Shown here: positions 8,296-16,525 of the stretch, in pieces | Numbering within the stretch: position 1 is the stretch's first letter | Layout: each line of letters opens with the position of its first letter | From: Gemmatimonadota bacterium | Lineage (GTDB): Bacteria > Gemmatimonadota > Gemmatimonadetes > Gemmatimonadales > GWC2-71-9 | NCBI GenBank assembly: GCA_016794825.1 | Contig: JAEUJH010000694.1 | Span: forward strand, 1-42,741 | Reading direction: 5' to 3' | DNA length: 42,741 nt | The notes under the pieces: generated by a model | The model's input: the letters and a program-made list of their open reading frames with translations, nothing else | Told to the model about the DNA's origin: nothing | The model's database searches: none | Translations under genes and position numbers: made by a program

Positions 8296-8347
8296 CGGCG
8301 TTTCGAGATCATGGGTACCCCGATCGGTGTCCGTCAGATGCCAGCCG

Positions 8348-8353
8348 AAACTA
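8348..8353 (-). promoter_or_regulatory. Putative -10 box (TAGTTT) of the cysteine synthase gene
   Basis: The minus strand reads TAGTTTC, matching the TANNTT pattern seen at other lead genes. It lies about 52 nt before the ATG at 8295, in the only AT-rich patch of the 95-bp gap. Confidence 0.35.
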
Positions 8354-8389
8354 GGGCCCCCAGCCTGAAGCGATCATGAACGGCGGCGC

Positions 8390-10108
8390 TCAGAACCCGC
8401 CGCCGCCGCCCCCGCCGCCACCCCCGCCGGACGACCCGCCGCTGAAGCCGGAACCGCTCGAACTCCGGGGCGAGGACGCCATCGTCGTGCTGGCCCGAGT
8501 CGACAGATCGGACAGCCGGGTCGAGAAGGTGCCGATGTTGAACGACCCGGGGTGCGCGCCGGCGTACCATCGGGGCGGTTCATTGCAGATGCCCTTGAAC
8601 GCAAGGGCCCATTTCTTCTCGACGCCGAACGCCATCGCGAACGGGAGGAACTTCTCGAACATTTCCGGAGTCCGGACGAAGTCGCGGAGCCGGTCGCCCT
8701 CGGTGCGACCGAGGAACTCCTCGAATCCCTTGATCTGCTCGACGGCGCGGGCCCCCGCCACGGTCCGGGCCGGCATGTGCCACCCGAACCACAGCATGAT
8801 CAGCCCGACCACGACGCCGGCGATGATGAACGGCACCGGGGTAAGGTCGATTTGCGGGCTGAGCGCCGATCCGCCGACCGCCATCAGTGCGCCCACCAGG
8901 ACGCCCCCCGCCATGTACCCGGCTTTGACCCGGTCGGGGCGGGCCTGGTAGAACCCGCGGGCCACCAGGCCGTCGAGGATGCCGTCCTGGATCGGCTTGA
9001 TGCTCTTGTAGAACTGGTTCTCCAGTTCGCTCAACTCGACCGACGCCTCGCCGTGGGGGAAGAGACCCTCGAGCAGTTCGCGTTCGTGGATCTTGAGGCC
9101 GCGCCACTCCGACGGATCCTTGAGGCGATGGAACACGAACTCGTCGTTCTTGAGGAGACCGAACAGCCGGCTTTCCTGTTCTTCCTCGATCCGGATGAAT
9201 CCCCGGACGGCCAGATCGACCAGCGTGGCCGTGATGTCCCGCATGTCGACCGAGTGGTCCAACAGGGTGCCGGCCTCGCCCGGGGTCAGCTGGGCGGGGG
9301 CGTCGTACTGGACCGTGATCGGCAGCGGGTCGGGGTCGCGGCCCCGGCGCTTCCACACCAGCAGCATCAGGACGAAGACCGGGACCGGAATGGCGAGCGG
9401 CCAGTTGCTGGCCACGAACCCGGCGGCCTTGGCCGACGTCGGTGGCTCGACCACGACACCCTTGTTCCACCCGACGACCGCGGTCATTCCCTCCCGGAAG
9501 TCGAGCTGCTTGGGCATCATCACCGACACGGTCGTGCCGGAGGTCGTGACGATGGCGTCGCGCGAGGTGGCGCCGTAGACGCCATTGAAGGCGATCGCGC
9601 GGATCCCGGATGCGGCGCCGGGCAGTTCGATCCGGGCCGAGGCGGCCTCGATCGGGACCTCCCACTCGTCGCCGGTGATGTTCCAGTACAGCTCGTCGTG
9701 GTCCTCGAAGAACCGGAGGCCGTTGGTGGCTCGATAGGTCAGCACCACGGTCCGCGTGGCGTCCTCGGCGCCCGGGACCCAGATCTTGAACTTCTGGTAG
9801 TGGCGTTCCCGGCTCTTCTCGACCTCGAGGGCGTTGCCGTCGGCGTCGGTGACCGAGATCAGTTTGAGGCGGAGGCTCCAGTTGAATCCCTGCGGGGTCC
9901 GGTACTCGACCGGAATGGTCCGGAAGAGCCCGTTCCATTTGCCGGTGAACCGCGGGGTGATGGTCTCGGTGATGTCGAGGCTGGCGTCCGGGTTGACCCG
10001 GATCGTGGCTTCGAACCGTTCGATGACGAGGGAACGTTCGGCGCTCTGAGCGCTGGCCCGACCGCTGGCCGCGAGGAGCGCGCCGAGGAGTACCAGGAAC
10101 TGGCGCAT
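8390..10108 (-). CDS. DUF2207 membrane protein with poly-glycine tail
   Basis: 572 residues from ATG 10108, where a signal peptide begins (MRQFLVLLGALLAASGRASAQ). The extracytoplasmic DUF2207 domain follows: RFEATIRVNPDASLDITETITPRF, then WNGLFRTIPVEYRT and later YWNITGDEWEVPI. Transmembrane segments come next (about 255-270 LAIPVPVFVLMLLVW, and two near 425-465), with a cytoplasmic region between them. The last 25 residues are nearly pure Gly/Ser, ending in eleven glycines and Phe. This YciQ-like architecture is common next to lemA, and indeed the LemA gene ends 4 nt upstream. Their joint role is poorly defined; envelope homeostasis is the usual suggestion. Confidence 0.88.
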   Translation of the reverse strand: MRQFLVLLGALLAASGRASAQSAERSLVIERFEATIRVNPDASLDITETITPRFTGKWNGLFRTIPVEYRTPQGFNWSLRLKLISVTDADGNALEVEKSRERHYQKFKIWVPGAEDATRTVVLTYRATNGLRFFEDHDELYWNITGDEWEVPIEAASARIELPGAASGIRAIAFNGVYGATSRDAIVTTSGTTVSVMMPKQLDFREGMTAVVGWNKGVVVEPPTSAKAAGFVASNWPLAIPVPVFVLMLLVWKRRGRDPDPLPITVQYDAPAQLTPGEAGTLLDHSVDMRDITATLVDLAVRGFIRIEEEQESRLFGLLKNDEFVFHRLKDPSEWRGLKIHERELLEGLFPHGEASVELSELENQFYKSIKPIQDGILDGLVARGFYQARPDRVKAGYMAGGVLVGALMAVGGSALSPQIDLTPVPFIIAGVVVGLIMLWFGWHMPARTVAGARAVEQIKGFEEFLGRTEGDRLRDFVRTPEMFEKFLPFAMAFGVEKKWALAFKGICNEPPRWYAGAHPGSFNIGTFSTRLSDLSTRASTTMASSPRSSSGSGFSGGSSGGGGGGGGGGGF

Positions 10109-10112
10109 CGAG

Positions 10113-10667
10113 TCAGCGTCCTCCGAAATCGAGACGGGGCGCGGCCCGTTCCGCGCCGTCGTCGATGGCAAAGAACTCCCGGGGCGAGAACCGGAAGGGG
10201 CCGGCGACGAGGTTGGCCGGGAACTGGGCGATCCGGGTGTTGAGGTCGCGCACGACCGCGTTGTAGTAGCGGCGGGCCTGCTGGACGTGGTCTTCGATCT
10301 CGCTCAGGTTCTTCTGCAGCGAGAGGAAGCTCTCGGTGGCCCGGAGGTCGGGGTAGGCCTCCGCCAGCGCAAAGATCTGCCGTACCTGGGCGGCCAGGGC
10401 GCCTTCCGCTTCGCCGCTCTGGCGGGGGCCCGAGGCGGCGGTGGCCTTGTTGCGGGCCTCGACGATGGCCTCGAGGGTCTGCCGTTCGTAGCCGGCGTGT
10501 CCGGTGACGGAGGCCACCAGCGTCGGGATCAGATCGTGCCGGCGCTTGAGCTGGACGTCGATGTCCGCCCACGCGTTGTCCGCCAGCAGGCGGAGTCGGG
10601 CCAGTCCGTTGTAGGTGAAGATGACGAACCCGGCCACCACGACCAACGCCACCACCAGATAACCCAT
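10113..10667 (-). CDS. lemA: LemA family protein
   Basis: 184 residues, the usual LemA length. One N-terminal membrane helix (about 3-20, LVVALVVVAGFVIFTYNGL) is followed by the long helical bundle with family motifs NAWADIDVQLKRRHDLIPTLV, ESFLSLQKNLSEIEDHVQQARRYYN and VRDLNTRIAQFPANLVAG. The short helix faces out and the bundle probably lies in the cytoplasm. LemA proteins are widespread but have no settled biochemical role. The start ATG has GGAG about 8 nt upstream. Further upstream, TACCTTTG (10699-10706, minus) is a good -10 element. The gene is followed after 4 nt by DUF2207, the classic LemA-DUF2207 pair. Confidence 0.92.
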   Translation of the reverse strand: MGYLVVALVVVAGFVIFTYNGLARLRLLADNAWADIDVQLKRRHDLIPTLVASVTGHAGYERQTLEAIVEARNKATAASGPRQSGEAEGALAAQVRQIFALAEAYPDLRATESFLSLQKNLSEIEDHVQQARRYYNAVVRDLNTRIAQFPANLVAGPFRFSPREFFAIDDGAERAAPRLDFGGR

Positions 10668-10698
10668 GCCATTCTCCAGGGTCGAGGTCGGACGGCAT

Positions 10699-10706
10699 CA
10701 AAGGTA
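10699..10706 (-). promoter_or_regulatory. Putative -10 box (TACCTTTG) of lemA-DUF2207
   Basis: Exact TAnnTTTG match on the minus strand, 32 nt before the lemA ATG. It is mirrored by TACCTTGA at 10757 for the divergent plus gene, so ATTACCTT occurs as an inverted pair in this intergenic region. Confidence 0.45.
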
Positions 10707-10756
10707 ATGGACCGGGGGCGCGGCCACGGTTCCTGACGACCGGGCGGCCGGCGGAT

Positions 10757-10762
10757 TACCTT
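10757..10762 (+). promoter_or_regulatory. Putative -10 box (TACCTT) giving a leaderless transcript
   Basis: TACCTT ends 5 nt before the ATG of the old yellow enzyme gene (spacer GACGG), which would place the transcription start at the A of the ATG. CTGACG at 10733-10738, 18 nt upstream, shares TGAC with the -35 consensus. No Shine-Dalgarno sequence exists at this start. Confidence 0.45.
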
Positions 10763-10767
10763 GACGG

Positions 10768-11856
10768 ATGCCCTCGCTCTTCGACCCCCTCGTGCTTCGG
10801 GGCGTGACCCTGAAGAACCGCATCGTCGTCTCGCCGATGTGTCAGTACTCCTCGACCGACGGTCTGGCCACCGACTGGCATCTGGTCCACCTCGGCAGTC
10901 GGGCCGTCGGCGGCGCCGGCCTGGTCATGGCCGAGGCCACCGCCGTCTCGCCCGAAGGCCGGATCAGTCCCCAGGATCTCGGCCTCTGGACGGATGACCA
11001 GATCGAGGGGTTGGCCCGGGTCTGCGCGTTCGTGTCGGCGCAGGGGGCGGTGCCCGGCGTCCAGCTGGCGCACGCCGGGCGGAAGGGAAGCACCCGGCGG
11101 CCGTGGGAACCCGGCGGCGCCGTGCCCCCGTCGGAGGGTGGCTGGGAACCCGTGGCGCCGAGCCCCGGGGCGTTCGTGCCGGGCTACCCCGAGCCGCGAG
11201 AACTCGAACAGGCGGAGATCGAGGCGATCGTGGCCTCGTTCGCGGCCAGCGCCCGGCGAGCCGCCACCGCCGGTTTCCGGGTCTTCGAGATCCACGCCGC
11301 CCACGGATATCTCCTCAATCAGTTTCTGTCGCCGACGAGCAACCGGCGGACCGACGGTTACGGTGGCGATTTCGAGGGACGGATCCGCCTGGTCCGCGAA
11401 GTGGTCGCGGCCGTCCGCGGGATCGTGCCGGAGTCCGCCCCGGTATGGGTCCGGATCTCGGCGACGGATTGGTCGCCTGACGGATGGACTGTCGAGGACT
11501 CCGTCGAACTGGCCCGCCGGCTGGGCCGCGACGGTGTCGACCTGATCGACTGCTCCTCGGGCGGCAACGTGGCGGGGGTCAAGATTCCGATCGGGCCCGG
11601 ATACCAGACGGCGTTTGCCGAGCGGATCCGGCGGGAGGCCGGGGTCATGACCAGCACCGTCGGGATGATCACCGAGGCGGCCCAGGCGGACCACATCATC
11701 CGCACCGGCCAGGCCGATCTCGTGCTCCTCGCGCGGGAACTGCTGCGTGACCCGTACTGGCCCCTCCGGGCGGCCCGCACGCTTGGCGTCCCGACCGGAT
11801 GGCCAGCCCAATACCTCCGCGCGGCGCCGAAGGGGACGCCCGCGCGGGACCTCTGA
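10768..11856 (+). CDS. NADH:flavin oxidoreductase, old yellow enzyme family (YqjM type)
   Basis: 362 residues covering a complete FMN-dependent TIM barrel. The short N-terminus SLFDPLVLRGVTLKNRIVVSPMCQYSS contains the class-defining cysteine of YqjM-like enzymes. HAGRKGS, the substrate-binding FEIHAAHGYLLNQFLSPTSN segment and the phosphate-binding end of the barrel (TVGMIT...ADLVLLARELL) are present. These enzymes reduce activated C=C bonds of enones, nitroalkenes or quinones with NAD(P)H. The gene heads a plus-strand operon: the solute-binding-like lipoprotein begins 14 bp after its stop, then kinase and response regulator follow with 4-bp overlaps. The missing ribosome site and the -10 box 5 nt before ATG suggest a leaderless message. 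Confidence 0.92.
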   Translation: MPSLFDPLVLRGVTLKNRIVVSPMCQYSSTDGLATDWHLVHLGSRAVGGAGLVMAEATAVSPEGRISPQDLGLWTDDQIEGLARVCAFVSAQGAVPGVQLAHAGRKGSTRRPWEPGGAVPPSEGGWEPVAPSPGAFVPGYPEPRELEQAEIEAIVASFAASARRAATAGFRVFEIHAAHGYLLNQFLSPTSNRRTDGYGGDFEGRIRLVREVVAAVRGIVPESAPVWVRISATDWSPDGWTVEDSVELARRLGRDGVDLIDCSSGGNVAGVKIPIGPGYQTAFAERIRREAGVMTSTVGMITEAAQADHIIRTGQADLVLLARELLRDPYWPLRAARTLGVPTGWPAQYLRAAPKGTPARDL

Positions 11857-11870
11857 GGCGGACGCGGTCG

Positions 11871-13265
11871 ATGCCACGACGGTGTCGGGGGCGGCGGCGG
11901 ATCGGCCGGACCGTCGGATCGACGCTGCTGGCGTGGCTCGCGGGGTGCGGACCGCCGGCCCAGCCGAACGGCCCGAGTCCGCTTGCCTCGGATGGCTGCC
12001 GGCTTCCGACCTCGCCGACCGCCGTGGTGCCGGACACCGTCGTCGTCGTCGTGCCCGGGCCGCTCGGGTCGCCCTCGCTTCCACCCGATTCCGACGCCGA
12101 CCGCGTGGTGGCTCGGCAACTCTATCTCCCGCTCATCCGGGTCGACTGCCGCGGCGAACTCCGGTCCTCTCTGGCGGGGCGGTGGTGGTCCGACTCGGGC
12201 GGGCGGGTGTGGCGGTTCGAACTGATCGAGGGACTCCGGTTTGCCGATGGTTCCGCTCTCGATGCCGCGGCGGTCGTGGCCAGCTGGCGGCGGACCGGGT
12301 TCGCCGGCGGCGGGGTGGGTGGCGGCCGTCTCGACGCCGTCGAGGACGCGACGGTACTCTCGGCCAGCGCGCTCGATGCCCGGACGGTGCGGGTCGGGTA
12401 CTCCGCGCCGGTCGCGTCGCCGCGCGGTCTGGCGGACGTCCGGATGGGCGTCGGCGGCCCACCCGGTCCGGATGGCCGGCCGGCCGAGTCGGGGAGGTTT
12501 CGGCTCGGACCCAGCCGGAGCGATGGCGTCGCGATCCTGGAGCCTCGAACTGCGGGAACGGTCGTGAGGGTGGTCGGGCTCCCGCCTAACGCCGACCCCC
12601 GCGACCGGCTGGCCGGTACCCGCCCGGCCGACGTCCTGCTCACCCGGGATCTCGCCACCATCCGGTTTGCGGCGGCCCGCGGGTTCGAGGTCACGCCGCT
12701 TCCCTGGGACCGGACCTACGACCTGGTGACCGCGCCCGGGTTAACCCCGCCGACCGCGCCCGCGGCCGCCGAGTTGGAGGCGCTGGCCGCGTTGGCGGTT
12801 CGGGCCGACGCCCGCCCCGCGACCGCCTCGTCCGGCTGCCCCGGTTCATCGGCGGCCGGTCCGACGCCGCGAGGCGGGGTGGCGTACCGAAGTGACGATC
12901 CGATCGGACGAGACCTGGCCGAACGGATCGCGGCGCTGACGGGCCTCGCGGCGCCGCCCCGGTGGTTGGCCGCCACGGTGGGCGCCAGGTCGGCGGGTTG
13001 GCCGGCGGTACCGCTGACGGCGGCGGCCCTCGAACGGGCGGTGACGGGATCGACGCCCGTGACGGTCCCCGATCGCGCGGGGACGGGATCGACGACCACC
13101 GCGGCCATCGTGTCGCGGGCGTCGGCCACCGCCGTGGCGTGTCCGGCCGCCGGGCCGGCCCGGCTCCCGCTCATCGAGAGCCGCGCCACGGTCATCCGGA
13201 CCGCGACGCCGGTCGGGCTCCTGCTCGAGGCCGATGGCGGGATCTGGCTGGAGCCCCGGCCATGA
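11871..13265 (+). CDS. Divergent family-5 solute-binding-like lipoprotein
   Basis: 464 residues from ATG 11871. The arginine-rich start and STLLAWLAGC lipobox (cysteine about residue 26) mark a lipoprotein. Residues about 70-140 follow the opening of extracellular solute-binding protein family 5 (DppA/OppA): VARQLYLPLIRVDCRGELRSS, LAGRWWSDSGG, VWRFELIEGLRFADGSALDAAAVVASWRR. The remainder is Ala/Gly/Pro/Thr-rich and poorly conserved, and no permease or ATPase genes are nearby. Its TGA overlaps the ATG of a histidine kinase (ATGA), which suggests a sensing rather than a transport role. The C-terminal half may be degenerate, so ligand binding is uncertain. A GCCTAACG octamer lies at 12584-12591. 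Confidence 0.65.
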   Translation: MPRRCRGRRRIGRTVGSTLLAWLAGCGPPAQPNGPSPLASDGCRLPTSPTAVVPDTVVVVVPGPLGSPSLPPDSDADRVVARQLYLPLIRVDCRGELRSSLAGRWWSDSGGRVWRFELIEGLRFADGSALDAAAVVASWRRTGFAGGGVGGGRLDAVEDATVLSASALDARTVRVGYSAPVASPRGLADVRMGVGGPPGPDGRPAESGRFRLGPSRSDGVAILEPRTAGTVVRVVGLPPNADPRDRLAGTRPADVLLTRDLATIRFAAARGFEVTPLPWDRTYDLVTAPGLTPPTAPAAAELEALAALAVRADARPATASSGCPGSSAAGPTPRGGVAYRSDDPIGRDLAERIAALTGLAAPPRWLAATVGARSAGWPAVPLTAAALERAVTGSTPVTVPDRAGTGSTTTAAIVSRASATAVACPAAGPARLPLIESRATVIRTATPVGLLLEADGGIWLEPRP

Positions 13266-14893
13266 GGTTCCGAACCCGGCTGGCCCTGGCGTTCGTCGTC
13301 GTGGCGTTAGGCCCGGTCCTGGTCCTCGGCGTGGGGCTTCGGCGCGAGATGCTGGCCCGGTTCGATCGGCAGGCCGACGACCGGGTGGCCGGGCTGGTGC
13401 GGCTGTTGCGCCAGCGGGTCGGCGACGATCTGGCGGTGGCCCGGTCGCGACTCGCTTCGCTGGCCCGTTCGCTCGAGGCCGACAACCGCTTCCGGCTGGC
13501 GGAGGCCGGCGGTGATCGTCGCTGGCTCCTCGACTGGGCCGCCGAGGCGATGCCGGCCACCGGCCTGGCCGTTCTCCAGCTCCACGAGGCGACCGGTCGG
13601 ATCCTGAGTTCGGGACAGTTCCGGAACGACTTCGACCGGGTCGCGCCAACCCTTCCCAACGCGGTCGGGTCGGACAGCGGCTTGGCCCTGGTCCGGGCTC
13701 GTCGGCCCGAGGGGTCGGTGCTGGCGCTGGCTACGATGGACTCGGTGCTCGTGGCCGGCCGCCGTTATGTCCTGGTCGGCGGTCTTCCCGTCGACTCCGC
13801 CCGCCTGGGGGCGCTCGCGCCGGATCCCGAGATCGCGGTGGCGCTCGAACTCGGACCGGTGGCCGAGGGCTCGGCGGTGGTCGCCGAGATTCCGCTCCGG
13901 TTCGGCGACGACGTCGGTGAGTCGGTGGGGCGGGCCAGTCTGGTCGTCCGTCGCGACCCTGGCCCGGCCCAGGCCCTGGCGCGGCGGCTCGACCGATGGA
14001 TCGTGGTGGCGGTGGCGGGCACGCTCGTCGCCGCGCTGTTGCTGGCGCTCTGGCTGGCCCGCCGGGTGGCGCAGCCGATTGCCGACCTGGCGGCCAAGAC
14101 CGAACGGATCGATCTCGAGCGACTCGATCAGGGCTTCGCGACCGATCGGCCCGATGAACTCGGGGCGCTGTCGCGCCTGCTCGACCAGATGACGAACCGC
14201 CTCCGGCTCGGCGCCCAGCGCCTCCGGGAGGCCGAGCGTCGCGCCACGGTGGGCGACTTGGCGCGCCAGGTCAATCACGACATCAAGAACGGCCTGACCC
14301 CGATCCGGCACGTGGTCCGCCATCTGGTGGACACCGCGGAGCGCGAACCCGAGCGGCTGGTGCCGATCCTGCTCGAGCGGCGGGCCACCCTCGAGTCGAG
14401 CGTCGACTATCTCGACCAGCTGGCGCGGAGCTACGCCCGACTGGCGCCGTCTCCGACCGGGGCCCGGGCCGATGCGGCCGCCATCCTTCACGAGATCGCG
14501 GCGGCGCGCCGGTCGGAGCGGGTGGCCGTGCCGGTCCGGATCGAGGGCCCGGTGCCACCCGTGGCGGCCGATCCCCTGGTCCTGCGGCGGATCGTCGAGA
14601 ATCTGGTGGCCAACGCGGTCGATGCCCTCGAGGGCCGCGCCGGCACCATCGTGCTCGAGGCGGCCAGCGCGCCCGCGGGGCCGGTGCGGATCAACGTCGC
14701 CGATGACGGTCGCGGGATGACAGCGGCCGAACTCGAGCGCGCTTTCGACGACTTCTTCTCGACCAAGCCCGGTGGCACGGGGCTCGGGCTGTCGGTGGTT
14801 CGGCGGCTGGTCAGTGACGTTGGCGGATCGATCCGGGTCGAGACCGGGCCGGGGCAGGGCGCCACTTTCTTCCTGGAGCTTCCCGCGGCATGA
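13262..14893 (+). CDS. Membrane sensor histidine kinase (NtrY/NtrB-like)
   Basis: 543 residues from ATG 13262, which overlaps the lipoprotein stop by 4 bp. TM helix 1 (about 5-27) and TM helix 2 (about 246-268) bracket an extracytoplasmic domain of about 215 residues. A HAMP-like linker follows (269-320). The dimerisation box carries His339 in RQVNHDIKNGLTPIRHVV, the HDxKN form found in NtrY/NtrB-type kinases. The ATPase domain shows the N box (ENLVANAVDAL), the G1 box (VADDGRGMT), the F box (FDDFFSTKPGGTGLGLSVVRRL) and a G2 loop near the end. It should phosphorylate the sigma-54 activator encoded next, with a 4-bp overlap. The lipoprotein encoded just upstream may deliver the signal to the periplasmic domain (inference). 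A rare TTA leucine codon sits in the CGTTAGGC octamer at 13305-13312. Confidence 0.88.
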   Translation: MRFRTRLALAFVVVALGPVLVLGVGLRREMLARFDRQADDRVAGLVRLLRQRVGDDLAVARSRLASLARSLEADNRFRLAEAGGDRRWLLDWAAEAMPATGLAVLQLHEATGRILSSGQFRNDFDRVAPTLPNAVGSDSGLALVRARRPEGSVLALATMDSVLVAGRRYVLVGGLPVDSARLGALAPDPEIAVALELGPVAEGSAVVAEIPLRFGDDVGESVGRASLVVRRDPGPAQALARRLDRWIVVAVAGTLVAALLLALWLARRVAQPIADLAAKTERIDLERLDQGFATDRPDELGALSRLLDQMTNRLRLGAQRLREAERRATVGDLARQVNHDIKNGLTPIRHVVRHLVDTAEREPERLVPILLERRATLESSVDYLDQLARSYARLAPSPTGARADAAAILHEIAAARRSERVAVPVRIEGPVPPVAADPLVLRRIVENLVANAVDALEGRAGTIVLEAASAPAGPVRINVADDGRGMTAAELERAFDDFFSTKPGGTGLGLSVVRRLVSDVGGSIRVETGPGQGATFFLELPAA

Positions 14894-16239
14894 GCCGAAT
14901 CCTGGTCGTGGACGACGTCGCCCCGATGGCGATGCAATACCGGTACGATCTCGAACGGCTCGGCGGGCACCACGTCGTCACCGCCACCAACGGGCCGGCC
15001 GCCCTCGAGATCCTCGACCGCGACGACATCGACTGCGTCATCCTCGACCTCGAGATGCCGGGCATCGACGGGTTCGAAGTCCTGCGCGAGATTGGCCACC
15101 GCGGCATCGAGACCCCGGTCATCGTCTACACCGGCACGGGCAACTACGACCGTTGCCTTCAGGCGGTGCGCCTCGGCGCGGCCAGCTTCATCGACAAGGC
15201 CGAGCCGATGGAACGAGTGGCGCTCGAGGTGGCGCACGCGATCGAGCGGCATCGGCTGAGGCGAGAGGTAGCCGCGCTCGAGACTCGCCTGGCGGAATCG
15301 TCACTCCTCGGTCGGAGCGCCGCCATGACGCGCCTCCGGGAAACGATCGGCCGGGTGGCGCCGGTGCCGAGCCCCGTGCTGATCCAGGGCGAGAGCGGCA
15401 CCGGCAAGGAATTGGTGGCGCGGGAACTCCACCGACTCGGCGGCCGCCCCACGGGTCCGTTCCTGGCGATCAACTGCGGCGCGCTGCCCGAGAATCTGGT
15501 CGAGAGCGAGCTGTTCGGTCACGAAAAGGGCGCCTTTACCGGCGCGGTGGGGAGCCGCCAGGGCGCGTTCGAGGCGGCCAACGGAGGCACGCTCTTCCTC
15601 GACGAGATCGGCGAACTGCCGGTGGCCGCCCAGGCCAAGCTGCTCCGGGTCCTGGAGCAGCGGGAAGTGACTCGACTGGGCGCCAACCGGCCGCTTGCCG
15701 TGGCGGTTCGGGTCGTCGCGGCCACCAATCGCGATCTCGACCGGATGGTGGCCGACGGCGGCTTCCGGGAGGATCTCCTCTATCGACTCAATGTCCACGT
15801 CGTGACCGTCCCGCCGCTTCGGGATCGCCCCGAGGACATCGCGTTTCTGGCCGAGCGGTTCCTGGATCAGGTCTGTCGGCGGTTCGGGGTCCTTCCCAAG
15901 CGACTGGCCGGCGAGGCCCGCGAGCGGCTGGCGGGATACGACTGGCGACGGAACAACGTCCGGGAACTCCGCAACGTGATCGAACGGGCCGTCGTCCTGG
16001 CCGACGGCGACGTGATCCGGGTCGAGCATCTGCCTCCCAACCTCGGCGCTGCGGCACCCGATCCGACCGGCGACGACATGTCATTCCAGGCCCAGCGGAC
16101 CCGAGCGGAGCGGCAGATCGTGCTCGCGGCGCTGGAGCGGCACGACTGGCACGTGACCCGGACCGCCGAGTCCCTCGGTCTGGCCGACCACGCGAGCCTG
16201 CTCAAGATCATGCGGCGGCTCGACATTCGGCGCGGTTGA
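14890..16239 (+). CDS. NtrC-family sigma-54-dependent response regulator
   Basis: 449 residues. Receiver domain 1-120 with the acidic pair Asp8/Asp9, phospho-acceptor Asp53 (VILDLEMPG) and Lys103 (FIDKAEP). The AAA+ domain (about 140-365) has Walker A GESGTGKE (167-174), the sigma-54 contact loop GAFTGA (214-219), Walker [11 protein letters not shown] (233-242) and an arginine-finger region [11 protein letters not shown]. The C-terminus is a Fis-type helix-turn-helix ([26 protein letters not shown]). All parts of a working sigma-54 activator are present, so at least one promoter of the GG-N10-GC type should be its target. A candidate lies at 16451-16464 before the next gene, with an inverted repeat about 150 bp upstream of the expected start. 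Confidence 0.93.
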   Translation: MSRILVVDDVAPMAMQYRYDLERLGGHHVVTATNGPAALEILDRDDIDCVILDLEMPGIDGFEVLREIGHRGIETPVIVYTGTGNYDRCLQAVRLGAASFIDKAEPMERVALEVAHAIERHRLRREVAALETRLAESSLLGRSAAMTRLRETIGRVAPVPSPVLIQGESGTGKELVARELHRLGGRPTGPFLAINCGALPENLVESELFGHEKGAFTGAVGSRQGAFEAANGGTLFLDEIGELPVAAQAKLLRVLEQREVTRLGANRPLAVAVRVVAATNRDLDRMVADGGFREDLLYRLNVHVVTVPPLRDRPEDIAFLAERFLDQVCRRFGVLPKRLAGEARERLAGYDWRRNNVRELRNVIERAVVLADGDVIRVEHLPPNLGAAAPDPTGDDMSFQAQRTRAERQIVLAALERHDWHVTRTAESLGLADHASLLKIMRRLDIRRG

Positions 16240-16313
16240 CCGAGGCGGCGTCCGTCGCCGGCCGGGGCCGAACGGACCGCGCCTTCAGCCAGACTCCCCG
16301 GCCCGCCAGGCCT

Positions 16314-16331
16314 CGTGTCCGGATGGACACG
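16314..16331. promoter_or_regulatory. Inverted repeat CGTGTCC-GGAT-GGACACG, possible enhancer site
   Basis: Perfect 7-bp arms with a 4-nt centre, plus a third half-site GGACACG at 16359-16365. It lies about 75 bp after the NtrC-type gene and about 150 bp upstream of the expected start of a candidate sigma-54 promoter, a normal distance for an NtrC-family enhancer. Half-sites resemble those at 5857-5873. Confidence 0.35.
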
Positions 16332-16450
16332 CCGCCGGCCGCCCCATGGTGGCCCGCCGGACACGGTCGGCGCCAGCCTCGTTTCCGCCGGCGCGCCTAA
16401 CTCTTTCATTCTTCGTCGGTTCCAGCCTCCTCTTCTGCGGTGTCGCGGCC

Positions 16451-16464
16451 GGCCGTCGGCTTGC
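16451..16464 (+). promoter_or_regulatory. Candidate sigma-54 promoter (GGC...TTGC)
   Basis: GG at 16451-16452 and GC at 16463-16464 are separated by exactly 10 nt, within CGGCCGTCGGCTTGCG. The GGC and TTGC cores match the -24/-12 consensus, but several flanking positions do not. The leader to the TPR gene would be about 50 nt. A sigma-70-like alternative, TAACTC, starts at 16398. Confidence 0.25.
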
Positions 16465-16525
16465 GATACCGGGTGGCGACCGCAGGCTCACGGCGCCGGT
16501 CCCGCCATCACTCGAGGAGGAAGCG

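Noticed and set aside
8552-10243. 563-codon open frame on the plus strand
   Set aside because: Antisense to the DUF2207 gene, with no family features.
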